Source: Phoronis australis (taxonomy: Eukaryota > Phoronida > Phoronidae). From it: 46,924 bases of DNA. The translations under genes and the position numbers were made by a program. The notes beneath the pieces were generated by a model. The model worked only from the letters and a program-made list of their open reading frames with translations, was not told the origin of the DNA and made no database searches. Position 1 is the stretch's first letter; each line of letters begins with the position of its first letter. This document shows, piece by piece, positions 12,452 through 31,800 of this stretch. The stretch is from assembly GCA_002633005.1 (NCBI GenBank), contig NMRA01000076.1:508590-555513 (forward strand). Direction: 5' to 3'.

Positions 12452-12738
12452 GATTGTGTGTGGAATAACTGGGTCAAACGGAAGTTAGGCCTAACTCTTG
12501 GCTTTGGAAGGCTCTACAAGATAACACACAACCTTAATAATTTTTGTTAGAACGAAAAGATCAAATTGAAATATTTATGAGTTCAAATACAATTTTAGAC
12601 ACATATAACTTAATTTAAAGTATATTAATGATAAACGTATGTTTTTTGTACCATTGTATGACATTTAAAGAAAACTTGAAACAGTTTCTATGATTTGGAA
12701 CCCATCAAATGTGACCTATAAAATCACATGATATCAAG
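12452..12738. promoter_or_regulatory. Shared divergent promoter of TMEM65 and PPT1
   Basis: Only 287 bp separate the two head-to-head start codons, so both promoters and 5' UTRs must fit here unless there are non-coding first exons further away. TCACATGA (12724-12731) is an M-box-type E-box, the core bound by MITF/TFE factors, which drive lysosomal genes in vertebrates. CAAGATGGCGAC (12735-12746) is a YY1-type motif that contains the PPT1 ATG itself. There is no TATA box at a sensible distance. Motifs are seen; function is inferred. Confidence 0.7.
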
Positions 12739-19965
<7,227 letters not shown>

Positions 19966-20092
19966 GAAATCCCTACTGTTGTTAAAAGTTTGAAGTGACC
20001 GTGTTGTGAGAAAGTCTTTTGTTAAGTGCCTTTTAGGTAGATTCAGCATATTTCACTCAAACTTTTTTGGCATTTACTATCAAATTGAAATT

Positions 20093-20098
20093 AATAAA
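20093..20098 (+). terminator. Candidate PPT1 poly(A) signal, proximal
   Basis: AATAAA lies 127 nt past the stop codon of PPT1. A second AATAAA at 21237-21242 is followed by a T-rich stretch and could be a distal site. Sequence alone cannot say which is used. Confidence 0.5.
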
Positions 20099-20672
20099 AG
20101 TGAAATTAATAAGAGTAGCAATTACAAGAATTTCTAAGTCTGATCTGCACGCCACCTCTTGGCCACATTGCGTGACCTAGAAAGTTCAAGTGATGAAGTT
20201 GTGTTCCCTTGCTTTTTTGCTCTGATAACTGCCAATATTTTCAGTTCCTGCTGTGGTACATAACAATGACCCGAGCAATGATGTCAGAAGCAGGTAGTAA
20301 AACTAATACTTGAGTAATTTAGGTTGTCAGACGCATAGGGTTTGCATTGTGTGTCTTGTTCAACGTTATGCCTTACGGTTTTATGATCTTCGAAAAATGT
20401 TTTTTTAAAAAATCAACTGAAATATTCCAAATAGTTTTTGGAGTGTGGCAAATATGCCAAAATTGACCACAGTCTCTTTAAAAATTCCCGTCTAATTACC
20501 TAATTAATCTCTATGCTTGGACTATTGTGAAGTTTGAAACATTTCAAACATGTCTTTTGATGTGCTGTTCGTTTCCCCAAAATGGGATTATTGTGAAGCT
20601 GAGTGGCAGGTGTAGAGAACAAAAATTTCAGTTAAGCCTATACTAGTTCTTGTAAATTAGCCCTTGAAAATT

Positions 20673-20722
20673 AGCTATTTCAAGTCAAATTATCTATTTC
20701 AAGTCAAATTATCTATTTCAAG
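20673..20722 (+). repeat. 19-bp short tandem repeat, nearly three units
   Basis: The unit TATTTCAAGTCAAATTATC repeats with small changes and ends at TTTCAAGTCGACAG. Confidence 0.75.
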
Positions 20723-21808
20723 TCGACAGTTCTTGATAAGAATATAATCTATTTTCAATTCGTTCATTTTGAATAAGTTTGCAGAATATAATTGAAATTC
20801 ATTGTCTAGATTTTGAAATTCACTGTCACCTCAGGGGTTACGTATCAACACTAGAGTGAGATTATGTGCGAGTGCAATTTTTAAGCCCTTCTATTTCCAC
20901 AGGGTAATCAATTCTTTCTGCTTATCATAGTGAAACTGTCGTTTGCTTTACGCCTGATGACATGCTGTTGTTTCCAGAAAGAATGTATTTATGCTTGCAT
21001 TTTAATTGCTGCTTAAACAAGTAAGAGTTTATGCTGAAGTAAAAGTATGATCAAATGAGTTTTAAGAGATGAAATTTTTAGAAATTTACTAAAGATAATT
21101 AATATATGTTTGATTTGTTTATGAGGCATTCATAAAAATTAACATTTTAGCATAATGTTTTTCTAAAAAATTCAAATTCAGTTGTTATAAATTTGTGTTA
21201 TCCTTTGTTTATTGTTTTATAATCTGACTTTTGTGGAATAAAATCATTTAATGCAAATCGCACTTGTCATTTTCAAATATTTTGGTCAGTTTTTAAAAAC
21301 CAGAATCACGTCAAAATAACATTGCAATCATGTACTTGATGAACATGATTCATACCATAGGAAACGTACTCAAGTTACTCAAAAGAAAATAACATTTATT
21401 CATAAATATTTTGCATTATTAAAATCAACCCACAATCAGGCCAAAATCAAAATCCCCCCTCACATGACTAGCCTTATAATACGTGCGTGCACTTAAAAGG
21501 CTACTCAATTTATCTGCAATCTGACAAAAACAACTGCAGAAATGAGATACTTTAGTCACATAAGTGACTTAGCATGCTCAGACAACAGGAAGTGGAAACG
21601 GGATATTGTCCCTATCCAACTGTGAGAAGTGAGGATGGAGTGGGGGAAACAGCTTGATATTATCCTAATAGCAAACAAAAAACTTAACAGCTACACAGGT
21701 GGTGAATTATTACACAATGATGCAATGTGAAAACATAAAAACAAAGATTAAAATAATTTAAATTACACGAGGTAAATCTTTGATGCAGAAGCTCAAACAA
21801 AGCCACGT

Positions 21809-22039
21809 TTAAAGCCCCATGCAGTGCCATTTTTGTAAACTATTGTTTTGATTCATGTTTTGGGTGGAACCCTCCGTTTCGAGATTTTGTATGCGATTTC
21901 GCAATCCTCATTGCATGTGATCAAAGAATGGACGGAATGGAGTTCATTGGTTGGAAGATTCACCGTTGCTAACACAATTTAGTTCAGTTTGAACTTTGCA
22001 ATTTCGCCTTGACCTAATTAGCGTTGCGTGGGGCTTTAA
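21809..22039. mobile_element. TTAA-flanked MITE, family B, 231 bp
   Basis: TTAA-AGCCCCATGCAGTGCC at the left, and the inverse GCGTTGCGTGGGGCT-TTAA at the right. TTAA is present at both edges. It shares both ends, including CTTGACCTAATTAGCG against CTTGACCTAATGAACA, with the copy at 3480-3685. There is no ORF. Confidence 0.75.
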
Positions 22040-23675
22040 GACAAAACTAGATCAGAAGAGCATGCCCTAGGTTTCCTACAGTTATCAAAAGAATGAAAAC
22101 ATCTCTTGTTACCCGTTACCATTTCTGTAGAAATATGCCTAATGTTAAGCTGCGATCTGTCAAAAGACATTCACTTTTAGTTACTTTAGTTCAGATTTAA
22201 GTACTATTACGGAATAAATGTTATGCGACAAACATATATTGAAAATATACAATTCCACTGAGAAATTTTTCTCATCTATTGCCCACTTTTTCATGACATT
22301 GAACTAATTAGAAACTCAAAAACAGCACAGCAATTCACTCGTGTATCACAACCTATGGCAGGCAACTCAATTTAAATATTTCGCAAAAATAAGCATCAAG
22401 AAATATTTGGCCTGTCAGTAACAAAGTTTTTACTACATAGTAGGCAAAATTTTGATAGTTTGAAAGCAGTCAAGCTTCTTTAAATGCAACACTGACAATA
22501 CCGATACTTAACTTTGTCAAAATAACTGAACACTAGTCCCACTTAATTTTATACATCAACACCATTTTTAGCCACACTCCACCTACCTAAATTTAAGTAA
22601 TAAAGAAAAATACCTATTAAAATGATGACAATATAACATAACGGGCAATCAGTCACAGCTAATTACACAGGTGATCCCTTAGTTGTGATTACTATCATCC
22701 AGGTAAGTTGTGCAATGCCCCCAATATTTCCCACTATAAACTACTGCAGACTACATATCATTAAGTTCCATTAAGAATATTAACATGGTGAATAATTGGT
22801 TTGATAAGCGTGGTGTCAATGAGGCACTGGATCTCTGTAAAAAATCCCTCCCTGAACCGGTCTGGTGGAGCAAAAAACCTAGCCGAAGGCATTAATTAGA
22901 CTTACTATCCAACAGAGGTCGCACTAGTAGTAGCTCAATGGGAACTGAAAGGCGGGGAGAGTCGAGACCACCAATCAGAAGGGAACAGGTGTGATCTTCG
23001 CAACGTCAAGTTTTTCACAAGGTACGTCTGGTTGGAACATTCATAATTACTCATATATTTCCTATGTTTGAATAATGATAACAAAGTGTTTCAACTGAGA
23101 CATGCTTCAGTGGGAACGTCCAACATTGTCAAGCTACAGAAATTCTTCATTCATTTTGCACAAACAAAATTGACAACTTTGACATTTTTACAAATTTACC
23201 AAGACATCTACACACTGCAAATAATACTAGCAGTAGAATAAAATTTTCTTAATCTATATTTTGGTAGAGAATATTGTCGGCCATATTGTGTGCTAGGTAA
23301 TTAAAGAATTACCGTACAATCCAAGTGTGACCAGCCTCCAGGCTGGGTATAAAACACAATCAGCACTGTGTTAAATGAAGTTATGCACATTAGGTACTAG
23401 AAGGTGACTATTCCACAGATCGAAAAATCTTGTCATTTTGACGTCAGTCGCAGCTTATTTCACAAGCAAAGAACCAATGGGCAGTGAGTTCTCCATCACA
23501 TGTCATAAGTCAATGAGAAGACCTGTTGGCACTGCAAAAGAGGATTAAGGTCATTTGAGCGATGCCTGTGGCAGACACACGAAACATTTGTTATTGTTTA
23601 ATTATGAATCATTAGTCTTCATTACACGACATACGTTGGTCATATCAAGTCACCAATAGTTAAGACAGCGTGAAA

Positions 23676-23735
23676 AGATCTCTGACTCGACCAAGGCTTG
23701 AACTCGGGACTATCTGCTAACCATGCAGATTTATA
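23676..23735 (-). mobile_element. tRNA-like SINE relic
   Basis: On the minus strand, GCATGGTTAGCAGATAGTCC resembles an A box and GAGTTCAAGCC a B box. The sequence differs from family S1. No tail could be defined. Confidence 0.5.
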
Positions 23736-24022
23736 ACAACACAATTTATTCATGATGTTACGAGATTACAGAGAAAGGACAATATGAAAACATACTACTT
23801 TAGGTCAACACCCATGTGCGGCTAAATGTCCAAACACAAAATATCCAAATTTGATACTTTTAAATGCCCCTGCTTGGTTTGCCAGTATTTCTGCAAACAC
23901 ACATCTCACAAAAGTTTTGGTTCCAAAAGGTATGTAGTTAGTCTAGAGTGTGTGGTGCCATGTCATATTCAGGCCAGGAGACATGAAATGGTTGTTCTGA
24001 CTCATGCACATTCTAATAGCAT

Positions 24023-24056
24023 TGTGTGTGTGTGCGTGTGCGTGCGTATGTGTGTG
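24023..24056 (+). repeat. (TG)n / (CG)-interrupted microsatellite
   Basis: Alternating purine-pyrimidine tract, TGTGTGTGTGCGTGTGCGTG and on. A similar shorter tract occurs near 19076-19107. Confidence 0.9.
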
Positions 24057-25887
24057 CAAAAACTGGTGAAGACATTTGCGTGAATCGATTGTTTGGGTTA
24101 TCCCTCATTCTCGACTTCTTAAACATTTAGCTCTAAGCTTGGCATGAGGCCCACCTAATAATTTCCCAAACTTGGTATTAAGCTGGACAAGTACAATAGT
24201 GGCACAGCTAGAACAAGTTGAAGAATTTGATATAACACTGAATATCATATGTCAAAGTGAATGCATTAAATACTTGTGCCATCACTTTGCATGTTCTGAT
24301 CCACATTCATTAGTCGCCTGCCCATACAAGGCGGTTAGCTTATTGTGTTGGCGAGAGTAACTTCCCAAATGATCAATGTTGTCTGATTACCAATGAGGTA
24401 TTTAAAGCAGTGTATGTACTGATAACCGGTGCCCGGTCTCCAATCTCCAACTCAGACTCGAATCATACTCAAACTCACACTTCATACTCAACTCAAGTAC
24501 AGACTCAGCTTTGGTGTATTCAATGTCATACTCGAAAAATCTGTACTCGAAATTTCGAGCACATTTACTCAATTTTCGAGTAAACTTGAACTGAAGCGTA
24601 TCTCATCTATATTTTGAGTACAATTTTGAACAAAATTCTGAGTATATGCTCCAAATTTCAATGTTGGGCTGGCAGTGTGTTGGAAATCATACTTGAACAT
24701 AAATACGAGAGAGAGAACAAAATATCGAAAGGCCACTGAGAGACACAGCAAAAGTCTTCTTACCACATTTCAGTGCTTCAATTTCAGTTCAGAGATAATA
24801 GTTTTCATTTCAAATCTTCTTATTCTTCACCTTATTAACCCACCGTCTGAGTCAATGCATGTCATCGCCGCCAATTTATAAACTCTGATTCCTGGCAACA
24901 AGTGCATTCTAATCCCTTGTCAGCGAGTCGTTACATGTGTCGAAAGCAGTTGTGGGAAAACTCGTGTGAGAAGTTTGTGCTGCCCTTATTTCAGTAGGTG
25001 TGCCTACGGTTTGTAGGGTTTCCAAAAGATATGGAGGCGAGGAAAGTTAAAAACAGTTTGCTTCCCTGTCAGGTACATTTCACGTCATAGTTTAGTCATC
25101 TATAATTCCTCAATCCCCAAATGGCATTCCAAATTTTGTTAGCCGATTTATAAGTACCATAGACGTCTCGTCCCGTTCACTGATGAACTCTGAATGCCTG
25201 TATGTAGTGTTTTTTAACTCATGCGCCAAATGTCAGCTAACTTGATACATCCCGGTAAAATACGATACAGTATCAAAATTTTGACATCAGCGTAGGCCTA
25301 CACAGCAATTGGTTCTACGTCAAGACTAAATAAGCAAGAGAGAACAGGGGTTCTTTGATGTGATAAGCTGTTACAAACTAAGACAATTTCAAGATTTGAT
25401 GTATTTAACCCAGATACAATGCCTCTTGGCACTTTCTGGGTATGTATATTTATTGTACTGAATATTTCACAATAAACATTTATAAAAAACCTTATTTCAC
25501 CAAGAGAGTACCTATATGTGCAAAGTTTAAACTCACAATAATTTTTTTGCAAAACACATGAAGTTGTGAAAAACCTTGAAACCAGAGGTCACATTTGATG
25601 AGCTGAGCAGATAAAACTTCAAGTCTATTCGACAAATGAGACCAGTCAGACTGAAATCGCCACTGGCAATCTGAGATCACACTTGGCAAGCTGGTAATCT
25701 TCAAATCATAAGCGACACAGAATTGATGCTCAAGTCTGTAAGCACCAGCAGCCAGCTTCACATCAACGGACAAGGTAATTCCAATATTTAGTTCTTATAT
25801 TTCCGACTTGAATAGCAAACCTGGTTAGACATTGCAGGTTTGGAAGGTTTCAGAATTAGAATTTACAGGAAATCAACAAAAATTTAC

Positions 25888-28800
25888 CAGCTTCTTTGGA
25901 GATTGCATCTGGTGTAGACAAAGGCCTCGCTGGCATTGGTGGCGGTGGCGCCGATCGGCGAGGCACAGGTGGTGTACGTGAAACAGCAGTGGTTGCGTAG
26001 GTGGAGCTAATCGGCTTTAAATGGTGGTGAACAGAGGCATGACTAGCCTGTAAAGTATACATCTTGTTAGTATCAGAAAAGGAGGAGGCAGTGTGGCCTA
26101 ATGGGACATTAAGTGCCTGCTTCATCTACTCAAGGTCATGGGTTTGCGTCCCACTGGGGCACACTACAGGACCCTTGCGTCAGGTCTCTAGCTCCTCAGC
26201 TTGGTTTTAACTAGTGCATATTAATAAAGCATAAAAATGGTTCCAGGTGATCAGTCCAGTGGGCCAATCACAGCAGCGTACGTAGGTCAGTTACAACGCG
26301 TATCAGACCACCTGCAATTACTTTTTACAGTATCAGAATCAATGCTGTGGATTCAATTGACAACTGAGAGTGAATGAGTAAGCCATTACAGGCAAACAAG
26401 TATCAGATGTCTCAAAGTGACAGTATCAGATTTACTTTCATAATAACACAATGCACCAGTTTGCAGCCTAATTTCATTAGTCAGACGTGACAAACTGTCA
26501 CGAGTCAGAGCTAAAGAAGTAATCATTCACTCAAATCTTCGAACATATCCGTAGTAACCATTTTTGCATTTTATGTTCCAAAGTTAAAGACTCTGTTTAG
26601 AAAATGGTAAAAAAGAGAGTTACAATGTTTGTGAACAAAGAATTATCAGATGAGTCTCCTTGTTAACCTTTTCTGTCGTGCTGATGCGGTGTTTTTTCAG
26701 GTGGGTAGAGCTTTTAGCATTTGACGTTTTTTTGTCGGCCATCTTTGAAACGGTAGAAAAAATAGTTAATATACCTACTACACTATTAGTTTTGTAAATG
26801 GTTACTTTATCTTACAATAAACATCTCAATCACATTCTAGTTTTCTAACTCATCAAACTTAGCTCGAACCACAGCATCAGCAAAATATTGTCCTAGATAA
26901 ATGTAGTGTTTTCAAAATATTGTCCTAGATAAATGTAGTGTTTTCAAAATATTGTCCTAGATAAATGTAGTGTTTTCAAAATATTGTCCTAGATAAATGT
27001 AGTGTTTTCAAAATATTGTCCTAGATAAATGTAGTGTTTTCAAAATGTTTTCACCCCAGTTGAATTTGAAAATTTTTAATTTGCCCCATCCACGGCAAGC
27101 TTGCAGCTTAAAAAATTAATAACAAAGACAATACAATACGCAAGTTAAAGATAGTAGAATTTGCAAGGTTTTGTGAAAAAATATCAGGTTTCCATGGAAA
27201 CCCCATTACCTTTCTTCTAAGGTTTTTCAGCCTTTCTTGTAAAAATTGGAATTCTTCTTTTGTACTGTGATAACTGAAAATTACAAAATAAGATGATGGA
27301 CATTCAGCAAGGTGAAAAGTACTTGATGCACAAATTCTAAATACAAATATTTTAGAACTCTCTCAGGAAATTTCTCTAGGGAGTCAATCAATCCCCAAAG
27401 GATGAAGCCAAGCCTATGCAACGCCTGGGGAATGAGTTTCAAGAATTCTTAATTCACAATTTGTTCACTGTGCAAATGTACAAGGTGACATATAAAATAT
27501 ATGCTTACATAGAAGCAAGTATACAAACACAGTCAAAAGAACTTCAAGCACAGAAATGCATTGCACCAACCTGCATCCACTAACTGGTTAAACTCCTAAC
27601 TCAAACTCAAATGCAGACAATTGTGTAAAATGCAATACGAAGAAGAGCATTTCACCTCAAATTTGAAATTTTTTATTTTCATAGTTGTTATCAACAGTCA
27701 GCACATAAAACATCCAAAGATATTAGAAATGATCCCCATAGTGACACCTGGTGAGTGTCTCATCTGTCATCTACTGTAATCACCAGTAGCACAAGTTGTT
27801 GCACAGGCATTAGTCACCCAACGTGAAAAACAAAAGACTGACAATAAGAGATGAAACGGTCAAACAAAAACTGCATTTTAGCTTTGGTTCGGTCAAATGA
27901 TCTGAAACTGTTTCTCAACAAAAGTCATTGAATTTAAACATAAACAACTTTGTGGCACAGAAATGAAAACGAACCAAAAAGCTGTGATTCGTTTCTAGCA
28001 GATTCGTTGTCTGACAGACATTCATTGAAGTCAACGTCTGTAACTTTATCAGTGAAATATGCTTAAAATATTCTGCAATTTATCAAGTGACCTTAGCTCC
28101 ATCAGCAGAGTGTTCAGGATATGTAAGACTCTAGAAAAATGCCCAAATATGGCAAACTTCAGACCATTATATCTCAGTAATCTGGATCGGATTCATATTA
28201 AACGTTACGCACTGTAGCTATAGAAAATGTTCCACTTTTGCATGAGGACTATCAAAAATAGGACTTGTATGATTTCCAAGTTACATAAAATCAAAAACAA
28301 AATGATAATAAATTTAGAAAACTGTAACAGCATTTCTGAGATTCCATCTTGAACATCATAATTAAATGAAATTGGGTCATATTATTGATAAAATTTTTTC
28401 ACTATCAATATATCTTCCTCTTGTGCTAAATTTTAACAACAAGATATGGTCATTGGTAAAACATCAAATTCTGCATGCCTTCTACTTTCAGGAAAAATTA
28501 GCTTTACTAAGTTAAAATCTCTAATTCTGTACATTTTTGGCTAAAAACACAGACCTGCCGATAAGGTCTTACATAATCACATGACTTCCACTGTGAGGTT
28601 GCAGGCTGATCTCAGAAAATCATTTTTCTCGCCGATAATGTCTCCTTAACATCGGAATCATTACAACATTCCATTCAATAGGATACGAGAAACAACTGAG
28701 AACCAAGTCCGAAGATCTAGTCTTAACAGAGATCCTGGACTTGGATCTACCAACAGTGCATTCAGATCTGTTCCAGGATTCCCCCCCAATACATTAGGGA

Positions 28801-31800
28801 ATCCCCGGTATTGTTTTCATCATTTTATTCTACGACAGAGGGAGCACCCGGTGGAGAATCAAGTCTGTGAGATATGGACGAAATGGCTGTACACTTACCA
28901 CATCGAGGTACGGTTCCTTTGTTCCAAAAGAGATCTTCACTCAATATTTTCATTACAAGATTAATTTGTCATTCTAATGTCAATAAGTTTTACTATTGCC
29001 CAGTGAGTTGTAATGTTGACATGGATCAATGCACAAGGAGAGCTAAGTAGACCTTTATTTGTCTGCTCACCTCTGAGGTTCTTAGTGTCAAACTTTTCAA
29101 AAATTAGGCCAATCCTAAAATGTTTTTTTTTTATTTTTACAAAAGGGGAGAGTTCACTTCGGTATGTTGAAAGTCCAAAGTATAGTAACCTCCATGTTCA
29201 CTCACCTGCGCCTCTGGAGGGCTTCAACCCAGTGATCACATTGCTGTTGTGATTGACAGCTAAAGAGGTGTTGCCTGTCAGGCTCATCAATGAACACTAA
29301 ATAGAAGAAATGAACTAACTTATAACTGGACTTTCACTATCACACCATATAAGGTCATTGACTATCAAATGCTCGCTACAGAACTGAATGTAATGATGAG
29401 TCATGTTTTTCACAGGACAGTAACCCCTAAAACAAAGACAAGGATAAGTTTTGATTATTAGAAGCGTGGTACCCTTTTGTCAGGAATTCCAAAATTACTA
29501 CATGATTACCTTTCCCTGAAGTGTGTGACACAGAACAACACATTCTAGCCTCTCAAAATCTTCTAAACTAAGTCAAGTAAGAAATTAAATCGCAGTAGAT
29601 CATTGAGTAGATCAATGATTGGAAGGTTTGACTCTAAGATACTTGCAGTTTATCAAATAAACACAGAAAAATCAGGGACCCCAATTGGGAATCGAACCAC
29701 AGGTCTCTAGTTTCCCAGTAGGGATTCCTGATTTTTCTGTGTTTATTTGATATATTTCATTACCGGCCAACCTCAGCGTCTATATATCTACTATATTTGC
29801 AGTTTGATATTGGAGACATGCAATCCTACAGCTGGATAGTATGATTCAAGGCATGGTGTAATGCATTCTTTAGGAATACTTAAACAAAAGAGAGGTTTAA
29901 AAATTCATTACAAAAACTGTTCCGCGACATAGTGAATCAAACTTACCAATTGAAAACACGAACGGTTGATCAGCGGCAGTTTCCACCTGGACAGTAAAGT
30001 TCTCAAGAATCAAAACACCGAGAACCTACAAAAAATAAGATTCTTCTGATAAAACAAACTGTTGCATTTTCAACTTATTGTACAAGGATTTTCTTTCTCA
30101 ACTACGACTCAAATTACATCATTACGCTCCAGGAACGTACAGCTCATTAAATCATACATAACTACAGCATCCATTCTAATTGACAACCGCATTACACCGT
30201 CCGCACTCGACGTCTAAGAAATTCCACTTTTAAGTGATCGCGTTTTATTGCTTTAAGTTTACACCCAACCAAGATTTTCCAGTTTTTCACTTTATAAATT
30301 TTAAAAACTTAATATTAACCCGAACACCCCAGATGCAAACTGGGGTACCCATAGGAGACATGCCATGACTTTATATCAATCAATTATATCACAATATCAA
30401 TTATATCAATTATATCATGACTTCATATCAATCAATTATATCACAATATCAATTATATCAATTATATCATGACTTTATATCAATCAATTATATCACAATA
30501 TCAATTATATCAATTATATCATGACTTTATATCAATCAATTATATCACAATATCAATTATATCAAGACTTTATATCAATCAATTATATCATAATATCAAT
30601 TATATCATGACTTTATATCAATCAATTATATCACAATATCAATTATATCATGACTTTATATCAATCAATTATAGCAACTCAACGGGACTCAACTTTAACA
30701 TCTTTCGCCGCAGAGATAACAACTCTTGGGCTGTCTCCGGTGAGTCCATTCTTTGTTGAATGATGTTTAGATAAATTAAATGACTTTATATCAATCAATT
30801 TTTAATAGGGCTGTCCAGGATTACATACCCACACTCGAATCTCGCTGTATTTACCCACAATGCCGTGAACATCCATCAGGCACATTTGCTGTCTCGTTTT
30901 CATGCCATTGGAGTCGATTCACATGTTAATGTTTGATTCTTTAAATTTTTTTCTCTGTTGCATTACTCTATTCGCCCTTTCAGTGCCAATGAACAATTAC
31001 TGCTGCGCTGTGGGTTGCAACTCTGACGTGAGGAAGTTTGGTAAACTGGACAAAGACCAGGGCATTTGTGGTGTGAAATGTTTCCTTTTAGTGTTTTCTT
31101 AAAAATCATAAATGTCCTATATTCTGTTATCCCCTCATGCAAAAGTGGAACATTTCAAAACAGTTATGAACAGCATATTGGAGTGTACTGAATAAAGCAT
31201 ACTATACGAAAGTTTCAAATCCAAACAGCCTTTTCTGCAGTCGCGAAGTTGACCAAAATTAGGCGCTTTTCTAGGGTCCTACATAAATTTAACATGCATC
31301 ACCAGCCACGCAGCTTCAGAGGTGGACACATCTGATGTCCTTGTCCATCTGAACTTGTCTGCGTGTCAACTAAAACCAATTAAGCAAAAATGCCGTTAAC
31401 ATGGCAACAACCGTACCTCGTTGTCCGGTATCCCAACCTCTGAGATTCGAGTATAGTACAACAGATTTCCTCTCAGTTTAAACAGCCTATTCTTGTACAC
31501 TACAAGATAAAAAACAAACTTATCAATGGAGTTGTTTCATGATTACAGGAAGTCTTCAATGAGTAATTCTTATTCAGAACACTACGTTGGTTGATGCCAT
31601 AAAAGACAGACTCCAGTCAAAGAGACCTGCTGAACTAATGTCAGTCTTTGGTCTGAATAGCATGTCATTTTATCAATTGGTATTTGGAATTATACCACAA
31701 CAAAATATACAGTAAAGTTTTTTGACAAATAGAACATGAATATCGACTGTGTAAAGTGAGAGCTCCCTAATGAAATGTAGCATATGGTGGCTCCAGAAAA

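Larger units (their letters stand above)
22040..25887. other. Region between convergent genes; only candidate terminal exons of the PH gene
   Basis: No conserved exon is recognised. It contains a minus-strand tRNA-like relic at 23676-23735 (reverse complement with ATGGTTAGCAGATAG and GAGTTCAAGCC), a (TG)n tract at 24023-24056, and an ACTC-rich simple stretch at 24450-24580. Minus-strand stretches 22936-22898 and 22847 downward have splice-like borders in a compatible phase with the PH gene, but no family match, so they are only candidates. Confidence 0.4.

Noticed and set aside
12716-12724. CTATAAAAT as a TATA box for PPT1
   Set aside because: It lies only about 15 bp before the ATG, so a start 25-30 bp downstream would miss the start codon.
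22800-22950. Two minus-strand stretches with splice-like borders in compatible phase as the last exons of the PH gene
   Set aside because: The resulting peptide matches no PLEKHJ1 or sesquipedalian C-terminus; phase agreement alone is weak evidence.
25492-25773. Minus-strand frame containing FSQLHVFCKKII followed by a GTGAGT donor, as a possible OCRL-binding F/H motif exon of the PH gene
   Set aside because: The phase would fit, but the YGxE part of the motif is missing and the acceptor is AAG; a match to F-x-x-L-H alone is expected by chance in a search of this size.
30469-30759. 96-codon open frame rich in Tyr, Ile and Gln
   Set aside because: It is simply the AT-rich minisatellite read through; the frame follows the repeat.
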